A DNA stretch of 64,000 bases from NCBI RefSeq assembly GCF_015207005.2, contig NZ_JADEXS020000001.1, positions 8,517,001 through 8,581,000 on the forward strand, given 5' to 3'. The translations under genes and the position numbers were made by a program. The first letter of the stretch is position 1. Each line of letters opens with the position of its first letter. The notes below the pieces were generated by a model. It made no database searches. It saw nothing but the letters and a program-made list of their open reading frames with translations, and was not told the DNA's origin. Source of the stretch: Desmonostoc muscorum LEGE 12446 (GTDB lineage Bacteria > Cyanobacteriota > Cyanobacteriia > Cyanobacteriales > Nostocaceae). Shown one piece after another: positions 47,224-55,281 of the stretch.

Positions 47224-47883
47224 TTACTTTAGGTAAATATGATTTTGCCAAACTTCTGTCATAAACTTTTTAAATTCTTCCATAATTAGCGGTAAATCAC
47301 TATCAATTTCTTGGGTTTGTTGCCCATTTGTAATTGAACGAAAGAGACGACGACCTCTACTATCAAAACCAATTTTATCCGCAACTGCCATAAAAATTGA
47401 GTAGTCTTCTGGTATTGGCAAATCCCCACCTTTGCGCTGAAGAATTAAAAAGCTGGTGATAATTCCTAATCCACATTCTACCTGAAAGTTTTCTGTAGGT
47501 AACTGAATGGAAGCAATTAGTAAAGCCATGTCTTCTAATAGCCATCGGCGAAAGTGTGCTTGGTTAGATGAAGACAGAATTCCATTAGATACCAATATAC
47601 AGACTATTTCACCAGGTTGCAATTGATTTAAACACTGTTCTACAAATAAGCACTCTTGTTCTGCTTGGGTTTTCAACTTGGATGTAATCACGTAGTTTCC
47701 ATCTCCGTGTTTTATCCATTTATAAGCCATCTCAAATCGGGCTAGTTCTGAATCGGAAGTGAGATTAATTTTGCAATAGGGAGGATTGGCAATGGCTACA
47801 GTAGGCAAGGAAATTGGCAGAGGAGAATTCCTGACACAATTTTGAAATAGTTGTTGCCAATCAGCAATTTGAATTTTCATCAA
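47224..47883 (-). CDS. N6-adenine methyltransferase, C-terminal half (NPPY part)
   Basis: The 219-residue product contains the catalytic motif IV NPPY at 33-36 (AIANPPYCKI) and downstream strands of a class I methyltransferase (EIVCILVSNGILSS, GIITSFLILQRKG). It lacks the SAM-binding motif I, which is supplied by the upstream gene. The two overlap by ATGA (47880-47883). The pair could be a two-chain enzyme or one gene split by a frameshift. It is plasmid-borne and has no restriction gene beside it, so I regard it as an orphan or broken methylase. Confidence 0.7.
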   Translation of the reverse strand: MMKIQIADWQQLFQNCVRNSPLPISLPTVAIANPPYCKINLTSDSELARFEMAYKWIKHGDGNYVITSKLKTQAEQECLFVEQCLNQLQPGEIVCILVSNGILSSSNQAHFRRWLLEDMALLIASIQLPTENFQVECGLGIITSFLILQRKGGDLPIPEDYSIFMAVADKIGFDSRGRRLFRSITNGQQTQEIDSDLPLIMEEFKKFMTEVWQNHIYLK

Positions 47884-48734
47884 AATAAACTTCCTTGCAA
47901 CATATTTTCTGCTTTAGTATTTTCGTATTTGATACCATTAATTAGCAAACTATTATTTAGCTTCGGTTTAGGTGTTGATGCGGGAGTTTCATACTTTAAA
48001 TTTGGTCGGATAAAAGAAATCCCCTTGCCACTCAGGGTGTCACCGATGACTAAATCTCCACCCAAACTAGGAATAGGCAATGCCAAGTAGGGAGCGTAAA
48101 GCATGAAGTTTAAACTTGCTATTTTTATTAGTAGTGAATCCCACTCCCAGCCTGTCAAACTGATGGCATAATTTGACATTTCCAGTGCTAATCTTCCTGT
48201 ACCAAGTGCTGGTTCATATATATGAAATGGTGCTATTGCAGCAGAACTGTCAACTGCTGCAATAGCCATTGTCCTGGCTGTCCAAGTAGGAGTAGGATAG
48301 AATTTAGCTCTTGATTGCCCGTAACGATTAGCAGCCAATAAATTACCGAAGTAATCGAAGGGACAAGAAATCAAAAGCTTCAGTTCTAGTTCTTGAATAA
48401 GACGATTACTCGCACCGTTACATCCCTCTGGCTCATGAGGCAATTTAGCAATGCTGGGATGCCCTAGAGCATAAAGTAACCAGTCAGTGAAATAGGGAAT
48501 AAATCTGGAAGGACTGCCACATCCACCTGTAGTAATAGATTGCAGACAGCTTGAGAGCATCTGTAAAACTTGAGGATGTCCTAAGTCTAAAAAGTCAGTT
48601 TGTGGTATTTCTTTAGGTAGTTCTCCAGTTTCCATTGTCCATCGCCATTGCTCCCACCTACCTTGATATTCATAGTCTAATTTCAGTAGTTTTGATAATA
48701 GCCATCCATGTTCAAAAGTTGATTTGAGTACCAT
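47880..48734 (-). CDS. N6-adenine methyltransferase, N-terminal half (SAM-binding part)
   Basis: This 284-residue product has a helical N-terminal region and a methyltransferase start: YPTPTWTARTMA and then motif I YEPALGTGRLALEMS near 163-177, with GWEWDSLLIKIA as motif II. The catalytic NPPY lies in the next gene, 4 bases overlapping. A low-complexity tail (PASTPKPKLNNS) links the two. A hairpin that can pair with the start codon (48731-48783) precedes the gene. The joint protein would resemble the N-6 DNA methylases carried by Nostocales plasmids. Confidence 0.7.
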   Translation of the reverse strand: MVLKSTFEHGWLLSKLLKLDYEYQGRWEQWRWTMETGELPKEIPQTDFLDLGHPQVLQMLSSCLQSITTGGCGSPSRFIPYFTDWLLYALGHPSIAKLPHEPEGCNGASNRLIQELELKLLISCPFDYFGNLLAANRYGQSRAKFYPTPTWTARTMAIAAVDSSAAIAPFHIYEPALGTGRLALEMSNYAISLTGWEWDSLLIKIASLNFMLYAPYLALPIPSLGGDLVIGDTLSGKGISFIRPNLKYETPASTPKPKLNNSLLINGIKYENTKAENMLQGSLF

Positions 48735-48783
48735 TGGTGTTATGTGTAATAAACATTTGCCAATGGCAGAGGCATTAGCCTCT
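48731..48783 (-). promoter_or_regulatory. 5' hairpin able to pair with the start codon (copy 2)
   Basis: On the minus strand a perfect hairpin AGAGGC-TAAT-GCCTCT is followed by GCCATTGGC, whose CCATTGG (48766-48760) is fully complementary to CCAATGG around the methylase ATG (48737-48731). It lies directly after the stop of the preceding gene and shows the same order of parts as copy 1 at 39487-39536. Confidence 0.5.
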
Positions 48784-49439
48784 TAAATCTTGACTTCTGG
48801 AATAGCTTCTAAATTGACCATTGACGATAACTCAGGAATAGCTATGTTTGATTGTGATTTGTTATCTGGAGATTGAGTCAGTAGTTTAATTAACCATTTT
48901 TCAGTTTGCATCTGATCCTTTTTATTCCAGCGTACATCTAATCTTTGGGCTGGTTTAACAGGATGTAATGCTAAAATTACGAGTTGTATTTGGTTAGGAG
49001 TAACTGAGTATTGTCTAGCCGTAGTCCACAACTTTACCCGGTCTTGCCAGCTTAAATGTGGATGGCGTATAGCCCATTCATAAAGCCTGGGAATACCTTG
49101 TTTAAATGCTATATTTGTTAATACTTGAATAAAATGCTTATCGTCATTAATCGCAAGAGGTGCAATAACTGGATTACCGACTAATAACTTTTTTTGAGAT
49201 TTAAAAATTTCCGGTGCAAGTTCCTGTATTTGAAAAACCCACTGAGCAATTTGAGGATAGGCATTTAATAAAGGTTCTATAGGAAGTCCTAAAAATAGTT
49301 GTCTCATCACCAAAGAGAAGTTATCTGCAACTATAGAGTCAAAGGCAGAGCGATTTGGATGATATTTTTGACTGGGTAATAGGAGTTGTTGCTGTGTTTT
49401 AGTAATTTGTTGAATATCGGCAAGATTAATTACTGGCAT
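48783..49439 (-). CDS. Hypothetical plasmid protein
   Basis: I choose ATG 49439 (MPVINLADIQQITKTQQQLL) rather than the earlier start at 49526, whose extra 29 residues look non-coding. The product has 218 residues, mainly helical, with PLAINDDKHFIQVLTNIAFK and HPHLSWQDRVKLWTTARQ. No family was recognised. It is the first gene of the minus-strand group with the split methylase, 48 bases upstream of it, so a joint role is possible. Confidence 0.6.
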   Translation of the reverse strand: MPVINLADIQQITKTQQQLLLPSQKYHPNRSAFDSIVADNFSLVMRQLFLGLPIEPLLNAYPQIAQWVFQIQELAPEIFKSQKKLLVGNPVIAPLAINDDKHFIQVLTNIAFKQGIPRLYEWAIRHPHLSWQDRVKLWTTARQYSVTPNQIQLVILALHPVKPAQRLDVRWNKKDQMQTEKWLIKLLTQSPDNKSQSNIAIPELSSMVNLEAIPEVKI

Positions 49440-50000
49440 GATGGAGAAAACATAACATCTCTCCAATGCAGCGGTAAGCTGCAAATTAATTAGACGTACA
49501 GCCAAGATACAAAAATTAGCTGTCAATCAAGGACATACACCTATTCGTCAGGCAGTCATTGATTACAGCATATTAGATTTAGAGATCGATAAGATTGTTC
49601 GGCGGTTGATTGCTATGCACTCAGCGATAATACGGCTAATATCAGGTAAATCAAGCACATCTAATAATAACTGTAAAATTACTGCACTAAATCTGAAGCA
49701 GTATTGTCACTTTGGATATTATTCAGTCTATTAGAGCAACAATTAGCGTTAGCCAAAGGCTTTGGCGTACCACTTCGTGGAAGCAAGCTACGCGTAGCGT
49801 CTCTAAGAGTTGCCATCGCTCTGTTTTATTTTTATTGCTCTCATTACTTCTTTATTTGTTACAAATGTTGTTTTTCTGCGAAAGGCGATCGCTCTGCAAC
49901 GTGGTTTGCGCTCATGAGTGTAGGTGTAGCCCCATCACCATCAGGCTACGCCTACACTCCATATCTTGAGGAAGATATTGTGGATGGAATGTCAATACGA
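49440..50000. other. Intergenic region with a short open frame and repeats
   Basis: A plus-strand open frame at about 49504-49734 (QKLAVNQGHTPIRQAVIDYS...) matches nothing I know. From 49758 the sequence consists of short palindromic repeats. No clear gene or RNA was found. Confidence 0.4.
49758..49820 (+). repeat. 63-bp inverted repeat left of the toxin-antitoxin pair
   Basis: The repeat contains CAAGCTACGCGTAGCGTCTC and CTAAGAGTTGCCATCGCT. It is matched in inverse orientation at 50760-50822 with a few differences near the centre. Confidence 0.7.
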
Positions 50001-50339
50001 TCAATCCTCTACTTCTGGCTCACCAATTGTCTTCTGTGCGCCATGACGAATATGGAGAATTCTCACCGTGGGAACAGGCTGATCTTCAAGAACCGTAAAT
50101 AGAATACGATAGGTTTGCTTTCCTTGCCCGTAAAGAAGCTGACGAATTTCTTGACTAAAGAAGGCATCCTCTCGAGCGATTGGACAGCGCCGAGGCATTT
50201 CTTGTAGAGAGACGATTGCTTTAATCAGCCCTTGATACCAGAGTTGGGCGCGTTCATCTGTGGTAAACTGAGAAAAACTTAAGAATGCAGCATCCGCTTC
50301 GGCTTTCGCAATGCTAGAGAAATCAATGCGGTATGTCAT
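50001..50339 (-). CDS. RelE/ParE-family toxin
   Basis: The 112-residue protein has the RelE/ParE fold signature: helix with RAQLWYQGLIKAIVSL, then MPRRCPIARED, the strand IRQLLYGQGKQTYRILFTV and the closing VRILHIRHGA. Toxins of this family cut mRNA at the ribosome or poison gyrase. It overlaps the upstream antitoxin by ATGA, the usual arrangement with antitoxin first. Which target it has cannot be told from sequence alone. Confidence 0.85.
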   Translation of the reverse strand: MTYRIDFSSIAKAEADAAFLSFSQFTTDERAQLWYQGLIKAIVSLQEMPRRCPIAREDAFFSQEIRQLLYGQGKQTYRILFTVLEDQPVPTVRILHIRHGAQKTIGEPEVED

Positions 50340-50590
50340 GCTTCAAGAGACAATCCATATTTCTGATTTTGTTCAGCAATGAAGTCCTCTAAACTCGAAA
50401 ATTGTCCTTGCTCAAAATCATCAAGCCCACGTTGGATTCCCTTTAAAGCCTCAAAAAAATCTTGATCGTCCAAACTCAGTCCTAAAGTCAGCACCGCTAG
50501 CGCCATTTGCGAAATATCTTGTCCAGTACTTTGGGCACGCTGTCGCAGCAGCGCCTCAACTTTCGGTGGCAGATCAAGTGTAATGGACAT
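50336..50590 (-). CDS. Antitoxin of the RelE/ParE pair
   Basis: I choose ATG 50590 (MSITLDLPPKVEALLRQRAQ); the extra 24 codons upstream look non-coding. The 84 residues have an N-terminal RHH-like DNA-binding unit (ITLDLPPKVEALL...ISQMALAVLTLGL) and a C-terminal acidic tail (LEDFIAEQNQKYGLSLE) that would wrap the toxin. It overlaps the toxin start by four bases. Confidence 0.75.
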   Translation of the reverse strand: MSITLDLPPKVEALLRQRAQSTGQDISQMALAVLTLGLSLDDQDFFEALKGIQRGLDDFEQGQFSSLEDFIAEQNQKYGLSLEA

Positions 50591-50759
50591 TGTGAGTTTT
50601 CCGAGCGTGATACTGGTTTTATTATAGCGATGCCTGCTCTGGGCGTAGCTGCGGCACCTCATAGATTGGGTAAAGCGGACTGCTCAAGTGTGGGAGTGCT
50701 TCAGCTACACCCGTTGTAGACATCGCGCTAATTCTAGATACCTGTAAAATTAAGCTGCA

Positions 50760-50822
50760 AGCGATGGCAACTCTTAGAGACGCTACGCGTAGCAAGCTTT
50801 TGAGTAAGGGTACGCCAAAGCC
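50760..50822 (-). repeat. 63-bp inverted repeat right of the toxin-antitoxin pair
   Basis: This is the inverse partner of 49758-49820. The two copies enclose about 0.94 kb containing only the toxin-antitoxin genes. Confidence 0.7.
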
Positions 50823-50883
50823 AACTCTTGGAGACGCTCCGCAATGTCTACGACGATGCTCGTGTCAAACATCAAGTGTAGAG

Positions 50884-51953
50884 CTACGCCCTGGAGGAGG
50901 CGATCGCATCTAACAACAGTAATCCCATTTGCTTCAATAAAGCAGTGTTACCATCAGGGCAACCATGTTGAATTAGGCACTTGGCACAGCCAGTATCACA
51001 ATTACAATCTCGTGCGATCGCCTTAGCAGCACCGGCAAGTTTTGGCAGATGCTTAAACACAGCCTCAGCCGCACCATTACCACCATCACTGGTATCATAG
51101 AAATAGCCTGTATAATTGTTATTTTCCCCTAACTCCTTCACTACTGTAAAATTTACCTGTTTTGGGTCAACTCTAGCCACCAGCTGTAACGCTCTCATAA
51201 TTTGATGCCCAAAACTGTGGATAGCAATCAAGGTACTGGAATATTCCCACAACTGTTGATAACCTGGTGGAATTGGTTCTCCACTGCGGGTTAAATTGGT
51301 TCTAGTTTCCAAGGCATTGTGCTGGAGGTATTGCCGCGCACTTGAGTTAATCGCTACTTTTACCATTGGTGCTGAAAATTGAGTACGGAAAGGCTGCTCA
51401 AACTTTTCTTCTGATAGGGTTTTCACAATTACAGCTTTGCGTGTGAGTTTGCTACAAAGCGGACAACGACGTTCTTTAGGTAGCGGCTCTTTGTAGTTAA
51501 GACACCGCTTGTTCAAACAAGTCTGCTCATACATTTGGGTCATTAAACTGTAACCACTGGTAATATGTTTAACTTCACCAAAACTAAGTTCCAGGGTTAA
51601 GTATTCCTGACAGCCATCAACTTCACTGACTTGAGAAAACAGCAATGGTAACTTCACCGGATCTGTCAGCACTGTTAGGCTACTGGTTTCTGATTCCGTA
51701 ACTGCAACCGTAAACAGTGGGCTATCTGCTGTCTGTTTTAATATTGCTTGCTTGCTGTTCAAGTCAAGGGAGATGCACTGATAAGTCAGCATTCGTCCAT
51801 TGGTATCTTGTCGTTTGTAGATGGCTTGGGGATGGACTTCTCGGTGAGCAATATCTTCTGAGATTTCCTCTAGTTCTTCCCCAGATTCTGCATCTACTAG
51901 CTTGATGGTAGTTTGGGATGAGCCACCCCGAAAGTTAACATCTTTATGGGGAT
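50884..51953 (-). pseudogene. C-terminal part of a DEAD/DEAH helicase with DUF1998 zinc region
   Basis: The remaining 356 or so residues begin at the IS border (NFRGGSSQTTIKLVD) and run to the stop at 50884. A Cys cluster (CNCDTGCAKCLIQHGC) near the end is the DUF1998 metal site of MrfA-like helicases, and another (CLNKRCLNYKEP...CPLC) precedes it. The N-terminal helicase core is not present on the other side of the IS, so the gene is truncated. DUF1998 also occurs in DISARM DrmB, but no other DISARM gene is here. Confidence 0.75.
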
Positions 51954-52090
51954 GGGAGCATCCCAATTTTGCAAAAAGAGGGTGAAAAGACCAGTTTATT
52001 CGCGAGTAATAATCGCGAATAAATGGGGGGCTGTACATCAACACAAGAATTCGAGAGAATTATTTGTGTTCAATCCCAAGATCAAGGACA

Positions 52091-53166
52091 ATGACCCCAG
52101 AAGATAAAAAACAGTTGGATGCACACGTAAAAGCCATCGCCAAGATTCTGTATAAAAACACGCCATCCTCAAAAATCGAAACCTTTGAAGGAATCGAAAC
52201 AGCCGTTCGAGATCAGGTACTGGAACACGTCAGCCCGAAAATCGCCTTTTTTTTATCGGAGAAAAGACGGGAACGACCAGAGGGCGCAACCGAACCATAA
52301 GAAGCTGTGTAGGTAAAATAATTATCACTAGACTTCAAGCCTTGCGGATGGGGATTGAGCCATATAGGCGGTTTAGCCCATTATTAGAAAAGTGCTGTTT
52401 ATTACTGGCAGCAAACGTTTCATTCCAAGATGCTGAACTTGACCTCAAGGTCATGACCGGGATAGAAGTAGGTCATAGCACCTATCATCGCCAAGTCCAG
52501 AAGGTGGATACATCTCCCCCGAATGTCAAACAGAAATTAACAGAGGTATGTTTGGATGGGGGAAAAGTACGGTTACGGTCTCAAGAGAAAGGTAAGTCTG
52601 CCTACTGGAAAGAGTATAAAACAGGAAGATTGCAGGGGATATATTACGGAGCATTCTTTCAGGATAATCTCGGACTCACTAATTGGGTCAATAGTCAAAA
52701 CATCGGTAGAACTCTTTATTGCTTGGGAGATGGACATGATGGCATTTGGAATCTATTTTCAGAAATAGCTGACTCGGATATTCGTCAAGAAATTTTAGAC
52801 TGGTATCATTTAAAAGAAAACCTGTATAAAATACAAGCCACTAAAAAATTTCTGGTGGACATTGAGGCCGAACTTTGGCTAGGACTTGTAGAACCAGCAA
52901 TCACCAAACTCAAAAAATGCTTTTATGTGGGAGCAACACAGTTCATCAACTATCTATGTAAACACCGACATCGGTTGGTAAATTATATGTACTTCCAAGC
53001 AGAACAATTAAGCTCCATTGGTTCTGGAGCAGTGGAGTCAGCCGTCAAACAAATAGATAAGCGACTACAAATAGTAGGAGCTTGCTGGAAGTATGAAAAT
53101 TTACCACAGATGCTGTCTTTACGTTGTGCCAACTTTTATGGCTTCCTCGCACCCACCTTTGGATAA
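52091..53166 (+). CDS. ISKra4-family transposase, expressed through a -1 frameshift
   Basis: The first frame (ATG 52091, MTPEDKKQLDAHVKAIAKIL) stops at 52298-52300; the second frame is -1 to it and open well before 52200. They overlap at a run of eight T (52247-52254), an evident slippage site. The fused product continues RNRTIRSCVGKI and then the DDE core: Asp in VCLDGGKVRLRS, Asp in LGDGHDGIWN with LDWYHLKENLY following, and Glu in GSGAVESAVKQ. The intact frames and conserved overlap suggest programmed frameshifting, though a simple mutation is not excluded. Confidence 0.8.
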
Positions 53167-53237
53167 ATAAATCGCACAAACTCTCTGACTCTTGTACTTC
53201 GCGAGTTATAATCGCGAATAGTTTTGTGTGCCTGTGT

Positions 53238-53648
53238 ATGCCAAAACCAAGAGCCAACGATGTGGAACTTGACAAAATCGCTCGATTTGAGCGGATTAAG
53301 AAAGCGATTACAGTTTTAGAAAAACAACAAGCTATTATATTAAAGCAGGGGGCGCTTGCTCCACAAGGAGCTTGGGTAGCGCGTTACCAAGTCCGCCAAA
53401 ATCTGAAGAAGTATTGGTACTATAAATTACAAGCTTCTACTCCTTGCTTACCTCAAGCGACACCCTGAAAACTGAGTAAATACAAGCATTTAGGCAAAGC
53501 TGGTACTACTGAACATATTGATGCTGTTATGTCTGTTTTTAGACGTTCTGTTTGGGAAGAGGTACAGAGAATAATTGATACTCTTGATGATTGCCTTCTA
53601 GATATTAGTTCTGGGTCTGAGCAAGAGTCGGAAGACCCACAAGATTGA
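53238..53648 (+). pseudogene. ISKra4 passenger gene with in-frame stop
   Basis: The frame from ATG 53238 (MPKPRANDVELDKIARFERI) encodes 136 codons to TGA 53646-53648 but has an internal TGA at 53466-53468, between ...YWYYKLQAS and KLSKYKHLGKAG. The protein matches the small passenger that accompanies these elements in cyanobacteria (by recall). The stop may be a point mutation; stop readthrough is a less likely alternative. Function unknown. Confidence 0.6.
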
Positions 53649-53728
53649 GTCCCTATATTATTCACGAGGTTTCATCGCGAATAATGTTTCTTTCTTTATT
53701 TTTGCACATTTGGGATGCTCCCGTGCTA

Positions 53729-53847
53729 GCGATGTCTACGACAAGGCTTACGCCTACGCCACTCTCGCGTTTCACATAAGTATCAATTATATAGTCCAAA
53801 GATCCTAGTCAAAACTTGGATCTTTGTACGAGGCGGTCGTTGGGGCG
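53729..53847 (+). repeat. 119-bp direct repeat, copy 1
   Basis: It begins GCGATGTCTACGACAAGGC and contains a 30-base hairpin (53797-53826: CAAAGATCC arms with loop CAAA). It is nearly identical to 60615-60733 and lies six bases from the ISKra4 element. Confidence 0.8.
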
Positions 53848-53914
53848 ATCGCTATATAATCCACTTCACCCAATAATTTCCGCAAGCACAAGTTTCTTTG
53901 AACCAACAGCGCCA

Positions 53915-54988
53915 ATGACTCAAAAACCTGTTTCTGCCACCAGTGGACTAGAAATCAACGCATCTCGGCAATTTGTCTCTTGGTTATACGAGCAAAATCT
54001 CAGTTTGGCATTTAGCACCTACCAAGCAGGTAAGGTATTCTTCCTCGGCTTGCAACCAGACAAGCAGCTCTCAGTATTCGAGAGGACATTTGACCGCTGC
54101 ATGGGCTTATATAGCCAAGGCAGAAGTTTATATATGAGTTGCCTATACCAACTGTGGCGATTAGAAAACATTCTTGAACCTGGACAAATTCACGACAATT
54201 ACGATGCCCTGTACCTACCGCAACTAAGTTATGTCACAGGAGATTTAGACATCCATGACATTGCAATGGCTAATTCTCCCGAATCTAATCCACAGAAATT
54301 AATATTTGTCAATACCCTATTTAGTTGTTTAGCCACAGTTTGCCAAACCCACAGCTTTGTTCCCTTGTGGCAACCCCCCTTTATTTCCAAATTAGCGGCA
54401 GAAGACAGGTGTCATCTCAACGGTTTGGCAATGAGGGAGGGAAAACCCAAGTATGTCACAGCTGTGAGCCAGTCGGATGTGGCAGAAGGCTGGCGGGATA
54501 AGCGAGTTAACGGTGGTTGCGTTATTGATGTGGAAAGCAACGAAATCGTATTAACGGGACTATCAATGCCCCACTCGCCGCGATGGTATCAAGACAAACT
54601 GTGGCTACTGAATTCTGGTACTGGGGAGTTTGGGTACGCCGACTTAGAACGGGGAGTATTTGAACCCGTGGCGTTTTGTCCTGGGTATCTCAGAGGGTTT
54701 GCTTTTCACGGCAACTTCGCTGTGGTGGGTATTTCCCAACCCAGACACAACAAAACTTTTAGTGGGTTGCCCTTGGATGAGCAGTTACAGGCTAAACAAG
54801 CAGAACCCCATTGCGGACTGTTGGTAATTGACCTGCGAACTGGGGATGTGGTGCATTCTCTGCGTTTAGAAGGGGTGGTGTTGGAATTATACGACGTGGT
54901 GGCATTACCAGGGGTGCGGCGACCGATGGCGATCGGTTTTAAGAGCGATGAAATTCGGCGGGTAATTACGGTGGGGACAGATGATTGA
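53915..54988 (+). CDS. TIGR03032 (DUF4915) family protein
   Basis: I choose ATG 53915 (MTQKPVSATSGLEINASRQF), as the upstream codons lie in the repeat. The product has 357 residues with the family pattern of a beta-propeller-like protein: LEINASRQFVSWLYEQNLS, LSVFERTFDRCMGL, DLDIHDIA, FVNTLFSCLATV, WRDKRVNGGCVID, SGLSMPHSPRWY-type and LWLLNSGTGEFG segments. The biochemical role is unknown; members often stand near large repeat-rich secreted proteins, as here. The following gene is a giant RTX protein on the same strand. Confidence 0.8.
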   Translation: MTQKPVSATSGLEINASRQFVSWLYEQNLSLAFSTYQAGKVFFLGLQPDKQLSVFERTFDRCMGLYSQGRSLYMSCLYQLWRLENILEPGQIHDNYDALYLPQLSYVTGDLDIHDIAMANSPESNPQKLIFVNTLFSCLATVCQTHSFVPLWQPPFISKLAAEDRCHLNGLAMREGKPKYVTAVSQSDVAEGWRDKRVNGGCVIDVESNEIVLTGLSMPHSPRWYQDKLWLLNSGTGEFGYADLERGVFEPVAFCPGYLRGFAFHGNFAVVGISQPRHNKTFSGLPLDEQLQAKQAEPHCGLLVIDLRTGDVVHSLRLEGVVLELYDVVALPGVRRPMAIGFKSDEIRRVITVGTDD

Positions 54989-55281
54989 GCCTGATTTCCC
55001 GGTGAAGAAGGCAGAAGGCAGAGGGCAGAGGGCAGAAGGATGCAATGCAGTCTGGGCTTCTCTTCGAGACGCTCCGCGAACAGACCCAGACTGATTGCGG
55101 GCCACCAAATCTTCTCTTCGAGACGCTACGCGAACGATTTTGGTGGGGCACTTAAACCCTTGCCCACGAGAGGTCGCTCTCAGTGGGCAGGAAACAGAAT
55201 TCCCTTCTGCCTCCTGCCCTCTGCCTTTCTTGTTAAACCACATCTGGCAATTTTAGAATTTTCAATTTTGAGGAAAGACTC
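54989..55281. repeat. Intergenic repeats
   Basis: This region contains GGCAGAAGGCAGAGGGCAG-type sequence near 55005-55040 and its inverse near 55203-55230, with two copies of TCTTCGAGACGCT-N-CGCGAAC between them. No gene is present. A GAGG ribosome-binding site precedes the RTX gene. Confidence 0.6.

Larger units (their letters stand above)
51954..53722 (+). mobile_element. ISKra4-family element with passenger gene
   Basis: The 1769-bp element has terminal inverted repeats starting GGGAGCATCCCAA and including TGCAAAAA (about 22 of 24 positions). No target duplication was found. Three copies of a near-palindrome ATTCGCGA-N7-TCGCGAAT lie at 51998-52020, 53198-53219 and 53660-53682, at both ends and before the passenger gene. 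Confidence 0.85.

Noticed and set aside
47224..48734. Complete restriction-modification system
   Set aside because: Only methylase halves are present; the adjacent gene at 48783 shows no nuclease motif.
49504..49734. Plus-strand open frame as a gene
   Set aside because: No start codon with ribosome-binding site, no recognisable family, and it lies in repeat-rich DNA.
50884..51953. DISARM system (DrmB-like DUF1998)
   Set aside because: No drmA, drmC, drmD or DISARM methylase nearby; the Cys cluster fits MrfA-like helicases equally well.
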